From Limnothrix sp. FACHB-406 (GTDB lineage Bacteria > Cyanobacteriota > Cyanobacteriia > CACIAM-69d), in contig NZ_JACJSP010000004.1 of the NCBI RefSeq assembly GCF_014698235.1, forward strand, positions 124,001-188,000: a stretch of DNA of 64,000 nt, written 5' to 3'. A program made the translations under genes and the position numbers. Shown in pieces: positions 52,399-61,371 of this stretch; the stretch's first letter is position 1; the number at the start of each line of letters is the position of its first letter. A model generated the notes under the pieces. That model was given only the letters and a program-made list of their open reading frames with translations. It did not search any database and was not told where the DNA came from.

Positions 52399-54255
52399 AT
52401 GACGCTGCTACAACCGCTGTACGATCGCCTCAACACCGATGGCCGCACCATCGGGCGATCAAACCAAGGTTGGATTTTGATGGGTGTGGTTTCCCTGTTG
52501 ATCTTTGGGGGACTGGCTCAGCGCCTAGTGCATCTCCAGCTCATGGAAGGTGAGGCCCTGCGGGCCCGGGCCGAGCGCAACCGCATTCAAACCATCCCCA
52601 AAATTCCTAGCCGGGGCAACCTGCTCGATCGCAACGGCAACCTGCTCGCGGGTAACCAGCTCACCCACTCCGTTTCCGTTTGGCGCACAGCGGTTAACCG
52701 GCCCAACTGGCCCCGACTGCGGAATGTTCTGGCCACCACCCTCAATATTTCAGAAGACGATCTCCAGGCCCGGGCCGATCATCTAGATTTTGAATCTCGC
52801 TTTCTGATTCCTGTTCAGCACAACGTGAAACCCGAAGAGGTCGTGCGGTTGCGGGAATATGGCGTGGATCTGCAAGGGGTGCAAATTGAACGGGAAACCA
52901 GTCGCTCCTATCCCTACGGTGAAACGGCCGCCCACGTCTTGGGCTACATCGGCGAAATCAGCAAGGAAGAACTGGAAGGCAACCGATTTCGGGCCCAAAA
53001 ATCCGCCAAAGGCTATCGCTATGGCGACATTGTGGGCAAAATGGGCCTTGAAAAATCCCTGGAATTTACCCTGCGGGGCCAGCCCGGTAGCGGTCGGGTA
53101 GAAATTGACGGCAAGGGCAACCTGATCAACATTCTGGACGATCGCCCCGCTCGACCCGGTGAAGATATCCACCTCAGCTTAGACGTTGACTTGCAGCGGG
53201 CTTCGGAATCGGCCTTGGGGGGACGCAACGGGGCCGTGGTGGTCATGAACCCCAAAACCGGTGAAGTGTTGGCCCTCGCCAGCGAACCCCGATTTGACCC
53301 CAATATCTTCACCCGCAAGATTGACCAACGCACTTGGCAAGCCCTGCAAAAGCGCCGCCATCCCTTCGTGAACCGAGCTTTGCAGGCCTATCCCCCCGCC
53401 AGTACCTTCAAGGTGGTGACCACCGTGGCGGCGGTGGAGTCGGGCAAGCTCCCGCCGGATGCTGTTCTGCCCACCTATGCCTATTTGCCCGTGGATGGTA
53501 CTCGGGTTTGGGATTGGAACAAATCCGGCTTTGGCCCCATGAGCTTCATCAGTGCCATGGCCATGAGCAGCAACACCTTCTTTGGGCAAGCGGGCCTGCG
53601 GGCGGGCGAAAAAAACCTGGTCACTTGGGCCCGGAAGTTGGGCTTTAGCTCACCAACGGGCATTGAACTGCGATTTGAGGAAGCCAGGGGACTGATTCCC
53701 AGTGATGAATGGAAGCGGAAAAATGACTTGGGACGTTGGCATCGGGTAGATACAGTCAATGCCTCGATCGGGCAAGGCTACGTGCAAGCGTCCCCCCTGC
53801 AAGTGGCGGTCATGTTTTCAGCCGTGGCCAATGGGGGCTATCGGGTGCAGCCCCGGTTGGTGCAGTCCACGCCGATTCAGCGGGAGTCTTTGGGTTTGAA
53901 ACCCAGCACCTTGGAACTGTTGCGGAAATCCCTGCGCAGTGTGGTAACGGCGGGTACGGGCAAAGCCCTGAATGGCACGGTGTCGGTGGCAGGCAAGAGC
54001 GGCACGGCGGAAGATCCGCCCCGGGAAACCCATGCTTGGTTTGGGGCCTATGCGCCCTATGAAAAACCGGAGATCGTGGTGGTGGCGTTTTTGGAAAATG
54101 GTGGCGGTGGCGGCAAGGTGGCCGGCCCCGTTGCCCGATCGGTGATTGATGCCTATTTTGCTAAGGCTCGCCAACCCCAAAAGGGCAAATCCAACACCGC
54201 CCAAGCCTCAACGGCCAACCAGCCCACCGGCAACAATCGCCAATCTCAGGATTAG
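52399..54255 (+). CDS. Penicillin-binding protein 2-type transpeptidase, second copy
   Basis: A 618-residue class B PBP from ATG 52399, paralogous to the first copy. N-terminal helix (about 25-45), dimerisation domain, and S335-T-F-K338 in PPASTFKVV, SSN in MSSNTFFGQ, and K533-S-G535 in AGKSGTAED. The third motif is KSG rather than KTG, which is common in some PBPs. C-terminus is a low-complexity tail (KGKSNTAQASTANQPTGNNRQSQD). It is longer by about 20 residues and differs throughout, so the duplication is old. Both copies should be catalytically active. Confidence 0.88.
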   Translation: MTLLQPLYDRLNTDGRTIGRSNQGWILMGVVSLLIFGGLAQRLVHLQLMEGEALRARAERNRIQTIPKIPSRGNLLDRNGNLLAGNQLTHSVSVWRTAVNRPNWPRLRNVLATTLNISEDDLQARADHLDFESRFLIPVQHNVKPEEVVRLREYGVDLQGVQIERETSRSYPYGETAAHVLGYIGEISKEELEGNRFRAQKSAKGYRYGDIVGKMGLEKSLEFTLRGQPGSGRVEIDGKGNLINILDDRPARPGEDIHLSLDVDLQRASESALGGRNGAVVVMNPKTGEVLALASEPRFDPNIFTRKIDQRTWQALQKRRHPFVNRALQAYPPASTFKVVTTVAAVESGKLPPDAVLPTYAYLPVDGTRVWDWNKSGFGPMSFISAMAMSSNTFFGQAGLRAGEKNLVTWARKLGFSSPTGIELRFEEARGLIPSDEWKRKNDLGRWHRVDTVNASIGQGYVQASPLQVAVMFSAVANGGYRVQPRLVQSTPIQRESLGLKPSTLELLRKSLRSVVTAGTGKALNGTVSVAGKSGTAEDPPRETHAWFGAYAPYEKPEIVVVAFLENGGGGGKVAGPVARSVIDAYFAKARQPQKGKSNTAQASTANQPTGNNRQSQD

Positions 54256-54465
54256 CCATTGGGAATCCAAGGCCGATCGGCTAAGAAACCGGTTGAGGCA
54301 GTCCCGCCCACGGGGTTGTGCCGTTCCCTTGGGCGCGGAAGCGATGTGAATTTGTGAATTAGCCCTAACTGATTAGCTCTAATTGATTAGCCCTAATTGA
54401 TTAGTGTTAATTAATCAATAATGAATCAGTGCCCCAAAACTGGGTGAAACCCAACCCGACTACTC

Positions 54466-55392
54466 GTGAACCCAAACTCCAACCCGATCGCCCAAAAACC
54501 TGAATGGCTCCGCGTCAAGGCTCCTCAGTGGGAGCGCGTGGGCAATGTCAAAGATATTTTGCGGGACTTGGCCCTGAACACGGTCTGCGAAGAAGCCTCC
54601 TGCCCCAACATTGGCGAGTGCTTCAATGCCGGAACGGCCACGTTTTTAATCATGGGGCCCGCCTGCACCCGCGCTTGTCCCTATTGCGACATTGACTTTG
54701 AGAAGAAGCCCAAGGCCCTGGATCCCACGGAACCAACGCGGCTGGCGGAAGCGGTGCGCCGGATGCGGCTGAACCATGTGGTGATTACATCGGTGAATCG
54801 GGATGATTTGCCCGACGGCGGGGCGGATCAGTTTCGCCAATGCATTGCGGCCGTGCGATCGGCCTCGCCGGGAACCACGATCGAGGTGTTGATTCCGGAT
54901 CTCTGCGGTAACTGGGCGGCGCTGGATATTATCCTGTCGGCGGGGCCGGAGGTGCTGAACCACAACACGGAAACGATCGCCCGTCTTTATCGCCGGGTGC
55001 GCCCCCAAGGGGACTATCAACGCACATTGGAACTATTGCAACGTGCCAAAACCCTTGCCCCTTGGCTGTATACCAAATCTGGAATCATGGTTGGGCTGGG
55101 GGAAACGGCGGCGGAAGTGGAACAAGCCATGGCCGACCTACGATCAGTGGATTGCGATATTTTGACCCTCGGGCAATATCTCCAGCCTTCGCCTAAGCAT
55201 TTGCCGGTGCAGTCTTTTGTGACTCCGGAGCAGTTTGAAGCTTGGCGGGTGGCCGGGGAAGCCATGGGCTTTTTGCAGGTGGTTTCTTCGCCGCTGACCC
55301 GCAGTTCCTACCATGCGGAACAGGTGCGATCGCTGATGGAACGTTATCCCCGATCGCGCCCGCAGTCTGCTGAGGCGCTTTCCGTCGGCTAG
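54466..55392 (+). CDS. lipA: Lipoyl synthase
   Basis: A 308-residue radical-SAM enzyme that inserts two sulfurs into octanoyl-lipoyl domains. Both iron-sulfur sites are seen: auxiliary cluster [12 protein letters not shown] and SAM cluster CTRACPYC. The family's LPDGGADQF and the C-terminal SSYHAE (RSSY) are also present. The start is GTG 54466. Upstream (54358-54420) is a TTAGCCCTAATTGAT-type repeat array. It uses the product of LipB, found at 20.2 kb. Confidence 0.95.
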   Translation: MNPNSNPIAQKPEWLRVKAPQWERVGNVKDILRDLALNTVCEEASCPNIGECFNAGTATFLIMGPACTRACPYCDIDFEKKPKALDPTEPTRLAEAVRRMRLNHVVITSVNRDDLPDGGADQFRQCIAAVRSASPGTTIEVLIPDLCGNWAALDIILSAGPEVLNHNTETIARLYRRVRPQGDYQRTLELLQRAKTLAPWLYTKSGIMVGLGETAAEVEQAMADLRSVDCDILTLGQYLQPSPKHLPVQSFVTPEQFEAWRVAGEAMGFLQVVSSPLTRSSYHAEQVRSLMERYPRSRPQSAEALSVG

Positions 55393-55465
55393 GCAACGGT
55401 TAACGGATTCCTCAAATTGAATCCTCAAATTGAATCCTTAACTTGAATCCTTTCGCTCCAGAACC

Positions 55466-56215
55466 ATGGCGCAGCTCATTGCCCATCGGGGCAGTTCCGC
55501 GATCGCTCCCGAAAATACCTTGGTGGCGATCGAACAGGCGATCGCTGACCGGGTTGATGCGATCGAGCTGGATGTGCAGGAGCTGGCGGACGGCACGTTG
55601 GCGGTGCTCCATGACACGAACTTGCGGCGGTTAGCCGGGGTCGATCGCCCCAGCCATCAACTGACTGCTGCGGACTTAGCCCAATTGGAGGTGGGATCCT
55701 GGTTTAGTCCCCGGTTTGCGGGAACCCAGATTCCGACCCTGGCGGTGGTGTTGGCCCAAGTGGGCGATCGGGTGGCCCTGAATTTGGAGCTGAAGTGTCA
55801 TGGCCAGGAACGCCAACTACCGGAAGCCGTGGTGGCTTTGTTGAGGGCGTTTTCCCAAGCACAGGTCACGCTCACGTCTTTTAATTGGGCAATGCTGCAA
55901 CGGGTGCGGGCGATCGCGCCTGAGTTGCCATTGGGCCCGATTGCGGCTGACCCGCTGGATTGGGCCGCGCTCGATCGGGAATTGGGGGCGGTGGCGGTGG
56001 TGTCGTTGCACCATGGCCAGCTCACCCCCGAAGTGGTGGCTCTGGCGCGATCGCGGCAGGCGGCCCTCTGGGTTTGGACAGTGGACGATCCCATCGAAAT
56101 GGAGCGGGCCCTGAGCTTGGGGGTGGATGGCGTGATCACCAATGCTCCCGATCGGGCCCGGTTCGATCGGCTGGCTGCGGCGGCTCCTAGCCCGATCGGC
56201 TCGGACGGTCAATAG
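55466..56215 (+). CDS. Glycerophosphodiester phosphodiesterase family protein
   Basis: A 249-residue TIM-barrel enzyme. The GDPD signature MAQLIAHRGSSAIAPENT, AIELDVQELADGTLAVLHD and NLELKC is complete, including the catalytic His pair and metal-binding Glu/Asp. It hydrolyses glycerophosphodiesters to glycerol 3-phosphate. No signal peptide. ATG 55466, 73 bp after lipA. It is a GlpQ/UgpQ-like cytoplasmic enzyme; exact substrate not determined. Confidence 0.9.
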   Translation: MAQLIAHRGSSAIAPENTLVAIEQAIADRVDAIELDVQELADGTLAVLHDTNLRRLAGVDRPSHQLTAADLAQLEVGSWFSPRFAGTQIPTLAVVLAQVGDRVALNLELKCHGQERQLPEAVVALLRAFSQAQVTLTSFNWAMLQRVRAIAPELPLGPIAADPLDWAALDRELGAVAVVSLHHGQLTPEVVALARSRQAALWVWTVDDPIEMERALSLGVDGVITNAPDRARFDRLAAAAPSPIGSDGQ

Positions 56216-56266
56216 CTCACCAGCGCCCAACGGGAACCCCAGAATTTCAGGGCCCAACTGGCCCAA

Positions 56267-56779
56267 TTACAGGCCAAATTCGCGCTTAATCTGGGCCACC
56301 CAAGTGGCAATTCGCTCATCGGTCAAGTCCGGTTGGTTATCTTCATCCAGCGCCAACCCCACGAACTGATCGCCCCGTTGGGCCTTGGATTCGCTGAAGT
56401 CATAGCCCGCGATCGGCCACATGCCCACGGTTTGGCCGCCCAGGCTGGCGATCTTTTCCTCAAGCAATCCCATCGCGTCTTGGAAATTGTCCGCGTAGCC
56501 CACCTGGTCGCCGGGGCCAAAATAGGCCACCTTTTTGCCCGCAAAGCTGATGTCGTCTAGCTCTCCGTAGAGGCCGTCCCAGTCGCTTTGGAGTTCGCCA
56601 ATGTTCCAGGTAGGGCAGCCCACAATCAGGTAGTTGTAGGGCGCAAAGTCTTCGACGCTGGCATCCGCCACATCGTGCAAATCCACCACGGAATCGCCGC
56701 CCAGGGCCGCTTGAATTTTTTCAGCCAAGGATTCCGTGTTGCCCGTTTGCGTGCCGTAGAACAGTCCGATCGTTGCCAT
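56267..56779 (-). CDS. isiB: Flavodoxin
   Basis: A 170-residue long-chain FMN flavodoxin that replaces ferredoxin in electron transfer from PSI when iron is scarce. Motifs: MATIGLFYGTQTGNTESLAEKI (phosphate loop), PTWNIGELQSDWDGLY and FGPGDQVGYADNF. The start ATG 56779 fits the family; the open frame to 56857 is not protein-like. It lies 387 bp downstream of the CP43'-PsaL gene and has its own Fur-box-like sequence upstream. Its location after isiA-type genes is the classic isiAB arrangement, here with an extra gene between. Confidence 0.96.
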   Translation of the reverse strand: MATIGLFYGTQTGNTESLAEKIQAALGGDSVVDLHDVADASVEDFAPYNYLIVGCPTWNIGELQSDWDGLYGELDDISFAGKKVAYFGPGDQVGYADNFQDAMGLLEEKIASLGGQTVGMWPIAGYDFSESKAQRGDQFVGLALDEDNQPDLTDERIATWVAQIKREFGL

Positions 56780-57166
56780 AGGTTCGATTCGTTGAAAGGT
56801 TGAGGTTGTTGAGGTCGGCCGGCCGAGTACCGATCTCGCTTCAGGGGCGATCGCCATGCACTGCTGGTTACTGGCGATTGACCCTCAAAAGCTTATCTAA
56901 TGAAATTAACTCTCAATAAATAAGCAATAGCAGCATAGCAAGCTTTTCTTAATTGAGAAAGAGTTTTAATAAACTGAAAATGCCCACCCAACCAGAAAAA
57001 AGGGGATCGATCGCCACCCCCAGCGACGGAGCGGCCCCGAATCCCCCCAGTCCTCGTAATCAGCCCTCCATGACCGATTTCGATTTCTGTAAATGACTGA
57101 CTTATGGATCAAAAACTCAAAAAACGGTTTGAACGATGCTGACCAATCAGGCTGGTCGCGAATCGC
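56780..57166. other. 387-bp gap between the CP43'-PsaL gene and flavodoxin
   Basis: AT-rich at about 56885-56975 with a Fur-box-like sequence, then mixed sequence toward the CP43'-PsaL stop. Likely holds a separate flavodoxin promoter. No gene was seen. Confidence 0.6.
56904..56923 (-). promoter_or_regulatory. Fur-box-like sequence upstream of flavodoxin
   Basis: On the minus strand it reads CTTATTTATTGAGAGTTAAT, similar to the AT-rich Fur/isi operators (TTATTGA-type half-sites) of cyanobacterial isi genes. It lies about 125 bases before the flavodoxin start. Direct evidence would need binding data. Confidence 0.4.
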
Positions 57167-58672
57167 CTAGAGCGCTAATAGGCCTGCCCCCTGGGTTAAC
57201 AACAGGAAGGCAAAGATTGCGCCGCCCATGCCGCCCACCAAGAACATGGCGCTGAACTGGCTCCAGCCGTCCGCCGTCCGCAGGTTTTCGGGCAGCACAG
57301 CCGCATTCGCGCTCACGGCCTTGGCCATGCCCCGGAACTGATCCAGGGAGCGATCGCCCCGGTTCGGGAAGGTCACGGCCCCGTAGAGCGACAGGCACAG
57401 GGACAAGATCAACAGCAGCCCCATGGTGGCAATCAGCCCCACCAGTTCCGCCGATTGGCTCGATCGCATCGGCCCCAGCTTGATGAACGGCCCCACCAGG
57501 AAGTAGCCGTGGGCCATGCCAATTTCCAGACCCCGCGACAGGGGCGACAGGTTCGGGCGATAGATCGGCAGGTATTGCACCAGGGCCAGGGTCACATCGG
57601 AGGCACTCACGGGCGTGTCCAACGTGCCCGCTTCCGGGGAGCCGCCACCGGGCCGAACAAAGCTATCGCTGCCGAACTTGAAGCCCACGGCCTCCGCCCG
57701 CACCCGCAGGGCGTGCCACAAATGCCCCGCCAAAAACAGGATTGCAAACACAAAGTGGAAGGTGGCCAGCCAGCCCCGAGCGGTTACCGTGCCGTCCTGG
57801 GTGACGATGCCCAGGGGCCCATAGAACACTTCGGGATAGGCAAAATCATTCACCGACACAAAGTAGGCCGCGAAGAAGCCCATATAGGCCAAGGCTCCCA
57901 GGCTGTAGGACAGGTAGGCTTCTCCCGTCCAATAGAACACCCGTTCCACCCAGAGCCAAGGACGGCTGAGGATGTGCCAGAGGCCGCCCGCGATGCAGAG
58001 ACCGCCGACCCACACATGGCCGCCCACCAGGTCTTCGAGGTTGTCGATCGCCGCCATCCCTTGGCTGCCGTGGGATCCGACCAGATAGCCCCAAATCGTG
58101 CCGAACTCCAGGGTGGGGTGCTCAACCAAGCGCACGGAACCGATCGCCGGGTCATAGAGACCGCCCCAGGCCATGGCCTTGGCCACCAACAGGAAGGCCC
58201 CCGATCCCAACAGCAACAGGTGAATGCCAATAATCGTGGTCATTTTGTCCTTGTCGCGCCAGTCGTAGCCAAAGAAGCCACTGAAGTTGGCGCGATCGGT
58301 CGGCAGCACCTCGGGGCCCAGCACGGCGTGATAGATGCCGCCAGCTCCCAACACCGCCGCACTGACCAGGTGCAACATGCCCACCACCAAATAGGGATAG
58401 GGGTCGGCGATCGCCCCATCGGGCCCCAAACCAAAGCCCAGGGTGGCCAAGTGGGGCAACAGAATCAGCCCCTGAGTCCCCATCGGTTGGCTCGCATCGT
58501 AGCGAGACAGCTCAAACAGGGTCATGGCCCCCGCCCAGAGCACAATCAGCCCCGCATGGGCCACATGGGCCCCCAGCAGTTTGCCCGACAGGTTCACAAA
58601 CCGACCGTTTCCGGCCCACCAGCCCAACTGTGGCATCGCGGGGGCCGCCGTCCGAGAGATTACAGCGCTCAT
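57167..58672 (-). CDS. CP43'/IsiA-type chlorophyll-binding protein fused to a PsaL-like domain
   Basis: A 501-residue protein. Residues about 15-338 are the six-helix CP43'/Pcb antenna family ([21 protein letters not shown], the GGLWHIL loop, and [21 protein letters not shown]) with chlorophyll-binding His. Residues about 365-501 are a PsaL-like subunit domain: [26 protein letters not shown], a helix, and [25 protein letters not shown] short linker (about 338-363) joins them. Such fusions form a known IsiA-related clade (CBP-V/IsiA4 type). The start codon overlaps the isiA-like stop (ATGA), so the two are translationally coupled. It likely docks to PSI at the PsaL position under iron limitation. 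Confidence 0.95.
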   Translation of the reverse strand: MSAVISRTAAPAMPQLGWWAGNGRFVNLSGKLLGAHVAHAGLIVLWAGAMTLFELSRYDASQPMGTQGLILLPHLATLGFGLGPDGAIADPYPYLVVGMLHLVSAAVLGAGGIYHAVLGPEVLPTDRANFSGFFGYDWRDKDKMTTIIGIHLLLLGSGAFLLVAKAMAWGGLYDPAIGSVRLVEHPTLEFGTIWGYLVGSHGSQGMAAIDNLEDLVGGHVWVGGLCIAGGLWHILSRPWLWVERVFYWTGEAYLSYSLGALAYMGFFAAYFVSVNDFAYPEVFYGPLGIVTQDGTVTARGWLATFHFVFAILFLAGHLWHALRVRAEAVGFKFGSDSFVRPGGGSPEAGTLDTPVSASDVTLALVQYLPIYRPNLSPLSRGLEIGMAHGYFLVGPFIKLGPMRSSQSAELVGLIATMGLLLILSLCLSLYGAVTFPNRGDRSLDQFRGMAKAVSANAAVLPENLRTADGWSQFSAMFLVGGMGGAIFAFLLLTQGAGLLAL

Positions 58673-59739
58673 GCAGCAGCCTCCTGGGTCGATTGGGTAG
58701 CAGAATCAGCGGTGTTAGGAGTAGCCGGGGTGGTTTGCCCAAAGCCAAACCGCACACCAGCCGCTTGCAGGGCGTGGAAAATATGCCCTTGCAGGAAAAA
58801 GAATCCGAGCCAGAAATGGGCATTGGCCAACCAAACGCGGGAGGTCAATGCGCCATCGGGGCTGAAGAAATAGGGCACGCGATCGAACCCGATTTGCAAT
58901 GTGGGGCCAAAGAACGCTTCGGGGAAGGCGACGGCATTCACGGACACAAACAGGGTGGCCACAAAGGCCATCAGGGCCAGCGCCCCCAGGCTGTAGGACA
59001 AATAGGCCTCGCCCGACCAAATAAACAGGCGCTTCACGGCCGCGGACGGCTCCGAAACGATGTGCCAGAGGCCGCCACCGATCAGGATTGCGCCCAACCA
59101 AGCGTGGGCCCCGACGATCGTGGGTAGGTCATTGACGCTAGCCAGCCAGTAGCGACCGCCAGCCCCAAAGAAGTAGCCGAAGATTTGCCCCAAATCCCAG
59201 TTCAGGTCACTGACCAACTGGACACGGCCCACCGCCGGATCGTAAAGACCGCCAAAGGTGGTGGCCTTCAGCACCAGCAGCCAAGCGCCCAACCCGAGCA
59301 ACACCAGGTGAATGCCCAGAATTTGGGTCATTTTGTTGGCATCATCCCAGCGGTAATTGAAAAAGCCGGTGTGATCGAGCCGCTCGGGCCCCTTGAGGGC
59401 ATGGAACAAACCGCCCGCCCCCAGGAAGGCGGCGCTGATCAGATGAATCGCCCCGATCGCAAACCAATCATCGGTTTGGGCGATCGCCCCGTTATTGCCC
59501 AGGCCCCAACCCAACCGGGCCAGGTTCGGCAACAGAATCAAGCCTTGCTCATACAGCGGCCGACTCAGATCGCAGCGGGAGACCTCAAACAGGGTCATTG
59601 CCCCCGCCCAAAGCACGATCAGTCCCGCATGGGCCACATGGGCCCCCAACAATCGTCCCGACAGTTCCGTCAGGCGGGCATTCCCCGCCCACCAAGGAAT
59701 CGCGATCGCCGTCTGTGGCGGCGTGGTGGTGACAGTCAT
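58669..59739 (-). CDS. isiA: IsiA-family iron-stress chlorophyll-binding protein
   Basis: A 356-residue CP43'-type antenna with six transmembrane helices and without the large lumenal loop of CP43. Seen: [42 protein letters not shown] and several conserved His that bind chlorophyll. IsiA forms rings around PSI under iron starvation. The gene is the first of the isiA-CP43'/PsaL-isiB series; its stop overlaps the next start (58669-58672). Fur-box-like and inverted-repeat sequences lie upstream. It could instead be a Pcb-type protein; the context with flavodoxin favours IsiA. Confidence 0.9.
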   Translation of the reverse strand: MTVTTTPPQTAIAIPWWAGNARLTELSGRLLGAHVAHAGLIVLWAGAMTLFEVSRCDLSRPLYEQGLILLPNLARLGWGLGNNGAIAQTDDWFAIGAIHLISAAFLGAGGLFHALKGPERLDHTGFFNYRWDDANKMTQILGIHLVLLGLGAWLLVLKATTFGGLYDPAVGRVQLVSDLNWDLGQIFGYFFGAGGRYWLASVNDLPTIVGAHAWLGAILIGGGLWHIVSEPSAAVKRLFIWSGEAYLSYSLGALALMAFVATLFVSVNAVAFPEAFFGPTLQIGFDRVPYFFSPDGALTSRVWLANAHFWLGFFFLQGHIFHALQAAGVRFGFGQTTPATPNTADSATQSTQEAAA

Positions 59740-59822
59740 AGGAAGTTCCCAACAACAGCTTGCAGCGTTTGCAGTTTTTGCAGGTATGCGCCATTCGGTG
59801 CAGATTCGAGTAACTCTCGAAC

Positions 59823-59849
59823 CTTTATTGAAACTTTATAGCAATAAAG
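59823..59849. promoter_or_regulatory. Inverted repeat in isiA leader
   Basis: CTTTATTG (59823-59830) is the exact reverse complement of CAATAAAG (59842-59849), 11 bases apart. It lies about 85-110 bases before the isiA start and may be an operator or a stem in the leader RNA. Confidence 0.4.
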
Positions 59850-59876
59850 CCTGAATCAAGATTTGGAAAATGTCAA

Positions 59877-59893
59877 GAATAATTTTCAATAAG
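59877..59893 (-). promoter_or_regulatory. Fur-box-like sequence upstream of isiA
   Basis: On the minus strand it reads CTTATTGAAAATTATTC and is followed within the same stretch by TTGACA, so a repressor here would cover a -35 element. The half-sites ATTGAAAATTATT resemble Fur operators of cyanobacterial isi genes. About 140 bases before the isiA start. Confidence 0.45.
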
Positions 59894-60003
59894 ATTTGAA
59901 CAAGTAAGTCCAACGGCTGGAGATCCAACGGCTAGAGATCCAACGGCTGACGATCGCCCCGTTTCGTCGCGCCGGTTTCAACCGATGCTCCGGGCAGCCT
60001 GAA

Positions 60004-60026
60004 GTAGGGGCGTACAGCCGCACGCC
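60004..60026. repeat. GTAGGGGCG-family hairpin
   Basis: GTAGGGGCGTACAGCCGCAC followed by GCCC; GGGCGT pairs with ACGCCC. The unit is related to those at 16509-16532 and inside 14598-14730. It lies between the end of the DUF58 gene and the isiA promoter. Confidence 0.6.
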
Positions 60027-60085
60027 CAATCAAGAGTCAACGATGCGAACGGTTGAGCGAAAACCGTTGAGCGAAAACCGTTGGG

Positions 60086-61264
60086 TTAAAGCGGATGGTT
60101 ACCGGCCTGCAATTGCTCAGAAATTGGGCGATCGCGCGAGATGACGCGGCCTTGGGCCTGGCGACCGAGCAGGCTGCCCGCCAACTCACTGCTGGGGGGT
60201 AACCACAACAACCAACGGCTGCGATCGGGCAATTGACTGACCCGATCGACCGCTGAAGTGAGCCACAGCACGGCCCGAGAAGGCGGTTCATGTTCAGCTA
60301 GCTCCCCGGCTTGGGTTCCGGCCAGGGTTTCCAACACCACCTGTCGCCCTCGCACCAACCCCGTGGCCGCCGTCCAAAGGAAGGGATCGAGGTAACAGCG
60401 GCTGGCATAGACATACATGGAGGCGGCCGCTTCCACGGCCTGCTCAAAGTCTTCGGGATCCCAGGCAATCGCACTATCGAGGGCCACAATCAAATCGGGC
60501 CCCGTGGCGGCGGTTTCCAATTCCCGCACCTGAAGCTCCCCAAACCGGGCACTGCTGCGCCAATGAATGAGCCGGGTGGAGTCGCCCCAACGGTAGGGCC
60601 GCAGGGAGCGGGTGAGGCCTTCGGTTCCCAAACGTAAGGCGCGATCGCCCGCTGCGTTTTGGGCATCCCCTTCGCCCATCCAATCCACGATCGGGCATTG
60701 GGCCAGGGGCCAAACTCGAGGGTAAACCACCAGTTTGGCTGGTGCGGTGATCGGCTGTTGTCGCCAAAACAGGCCGAAGGGCGCACCCGATCGCAAAGTG
60801 AGACTCGGCCAACGGTAGATGCCGCGCCGCTGGGCCCGAAATTGGGCTTGGATGGTGATGCTGCCTTGGGCGGGAATCAGGGCGATCGAGCCGCTGGCAA
60901 CGGGCAGGGGGGCCGGTGGCCGATCGACCCATTGCAACAGGGAGCGGGCTGATCGGGCATGGTTGGCGATCCGGCATTCCACCACGGCCAAATCATCAAC
61001 GCTGATCGGTGGAATGGGTGATCGGCTGGCGCTCAGGCCCCCGAGCGATCGCGCCGTCAGCACCGCCGCCACCAACATCAGCGCCAACAGCACCCCACTC
61101 ATCACGTAGAGCCAACCGGCCATGGCGTTGGTGGCCGCCCCAAACAGAAACAGGGCGATCGCGCCCAGCAAAGCCCCCTGAAATGAAGGACTCACCAAAC
61201 GGGTCTCCCAGCCCATCAGCCACATAACCCAGCGGTGGCGCACCGTTGCCAGCAGTTTGAACAT
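60086..61264 (-). CDS. DUF58-family protein
   Basis: A 392-residue membrane protein from ATG 61264. Two hydrophobic helices near the N-terminus (about 24-45, 48-68) precede a beta-rich domain, and the C-terminal half carries the DUF58 motif LRPYRWGDSTRLIHWRSSARFGELQVREL, a vWA-like fold. DUF58 proteins are often next to MoxR ATPases; none is in view. Function unknown; a role in envelope or chaperone-like complexes is only by analogy. Confidence 0.85.
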   Translation of the reverse strand: MFKLLATVRHRWVMWLMGWETRLVSPSFQGALLGAIALFLFGAATNAMAGWLYVMSGVLLALMLVAAVLTARSLGGLSASRSPIPPISVDDLAVVECRIANHARSARSLLQWVDRPPAPLPVASGSIALIPAQGSITIQAQFRAQRRGIYRWPSLTLRSGAPFGLFWRQQPITAPAKLVVYPRVWPLAQCPIVDWMGEGDAQNAAGDRALRLGTEGLTRSLRPYRWGDSTRLIHWRSSARFGELQVRELETAATGPDLIVALDSAIAWDPEDFEQAVEAAASMYVYASRCYLDPFLWTAATGLVRGRQVVLETLAGTQAGELAEHEPPSRAVLWLTSAVDRVSQLPDRSRWLLWLPPSSELAGSLLGRQAQGRVISRDRPISEQLQAGNHPL

Positions 61265-61371
61265 GATTGAAAGGGGGATCAGGGCCTTGCGATCGCAGCT
61301 TGGACTCTGGAGATCACTTGCACTGTTGATTAACCCATCATAGGGCGATCGCCCCGAATCGCCAGAGCCGC

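Larger units (their letters stand above)
59740..60085. other. 346-bp promoter region upstream of isiA
   Basis: Holds a Fur-box-like motif (59877-59893), an inverted repeat CTTTATTG...CAATAAAG (59823-59849), and a GTAGGGGCG-family hairpin (60004-60026). AT-rich from about 59820 to 59910. No gene seen. Confidence 0.65.

Noticed and set aside
57455-58873. Long open frame on the plus strand (472 codons) antisense to the CP43' genes
   Set aside because: Shadow of the CP43'/PsaL and IsiA genes; composition (many Gln/His/Arg) is typical of antisense frames in GC-rich DNA.
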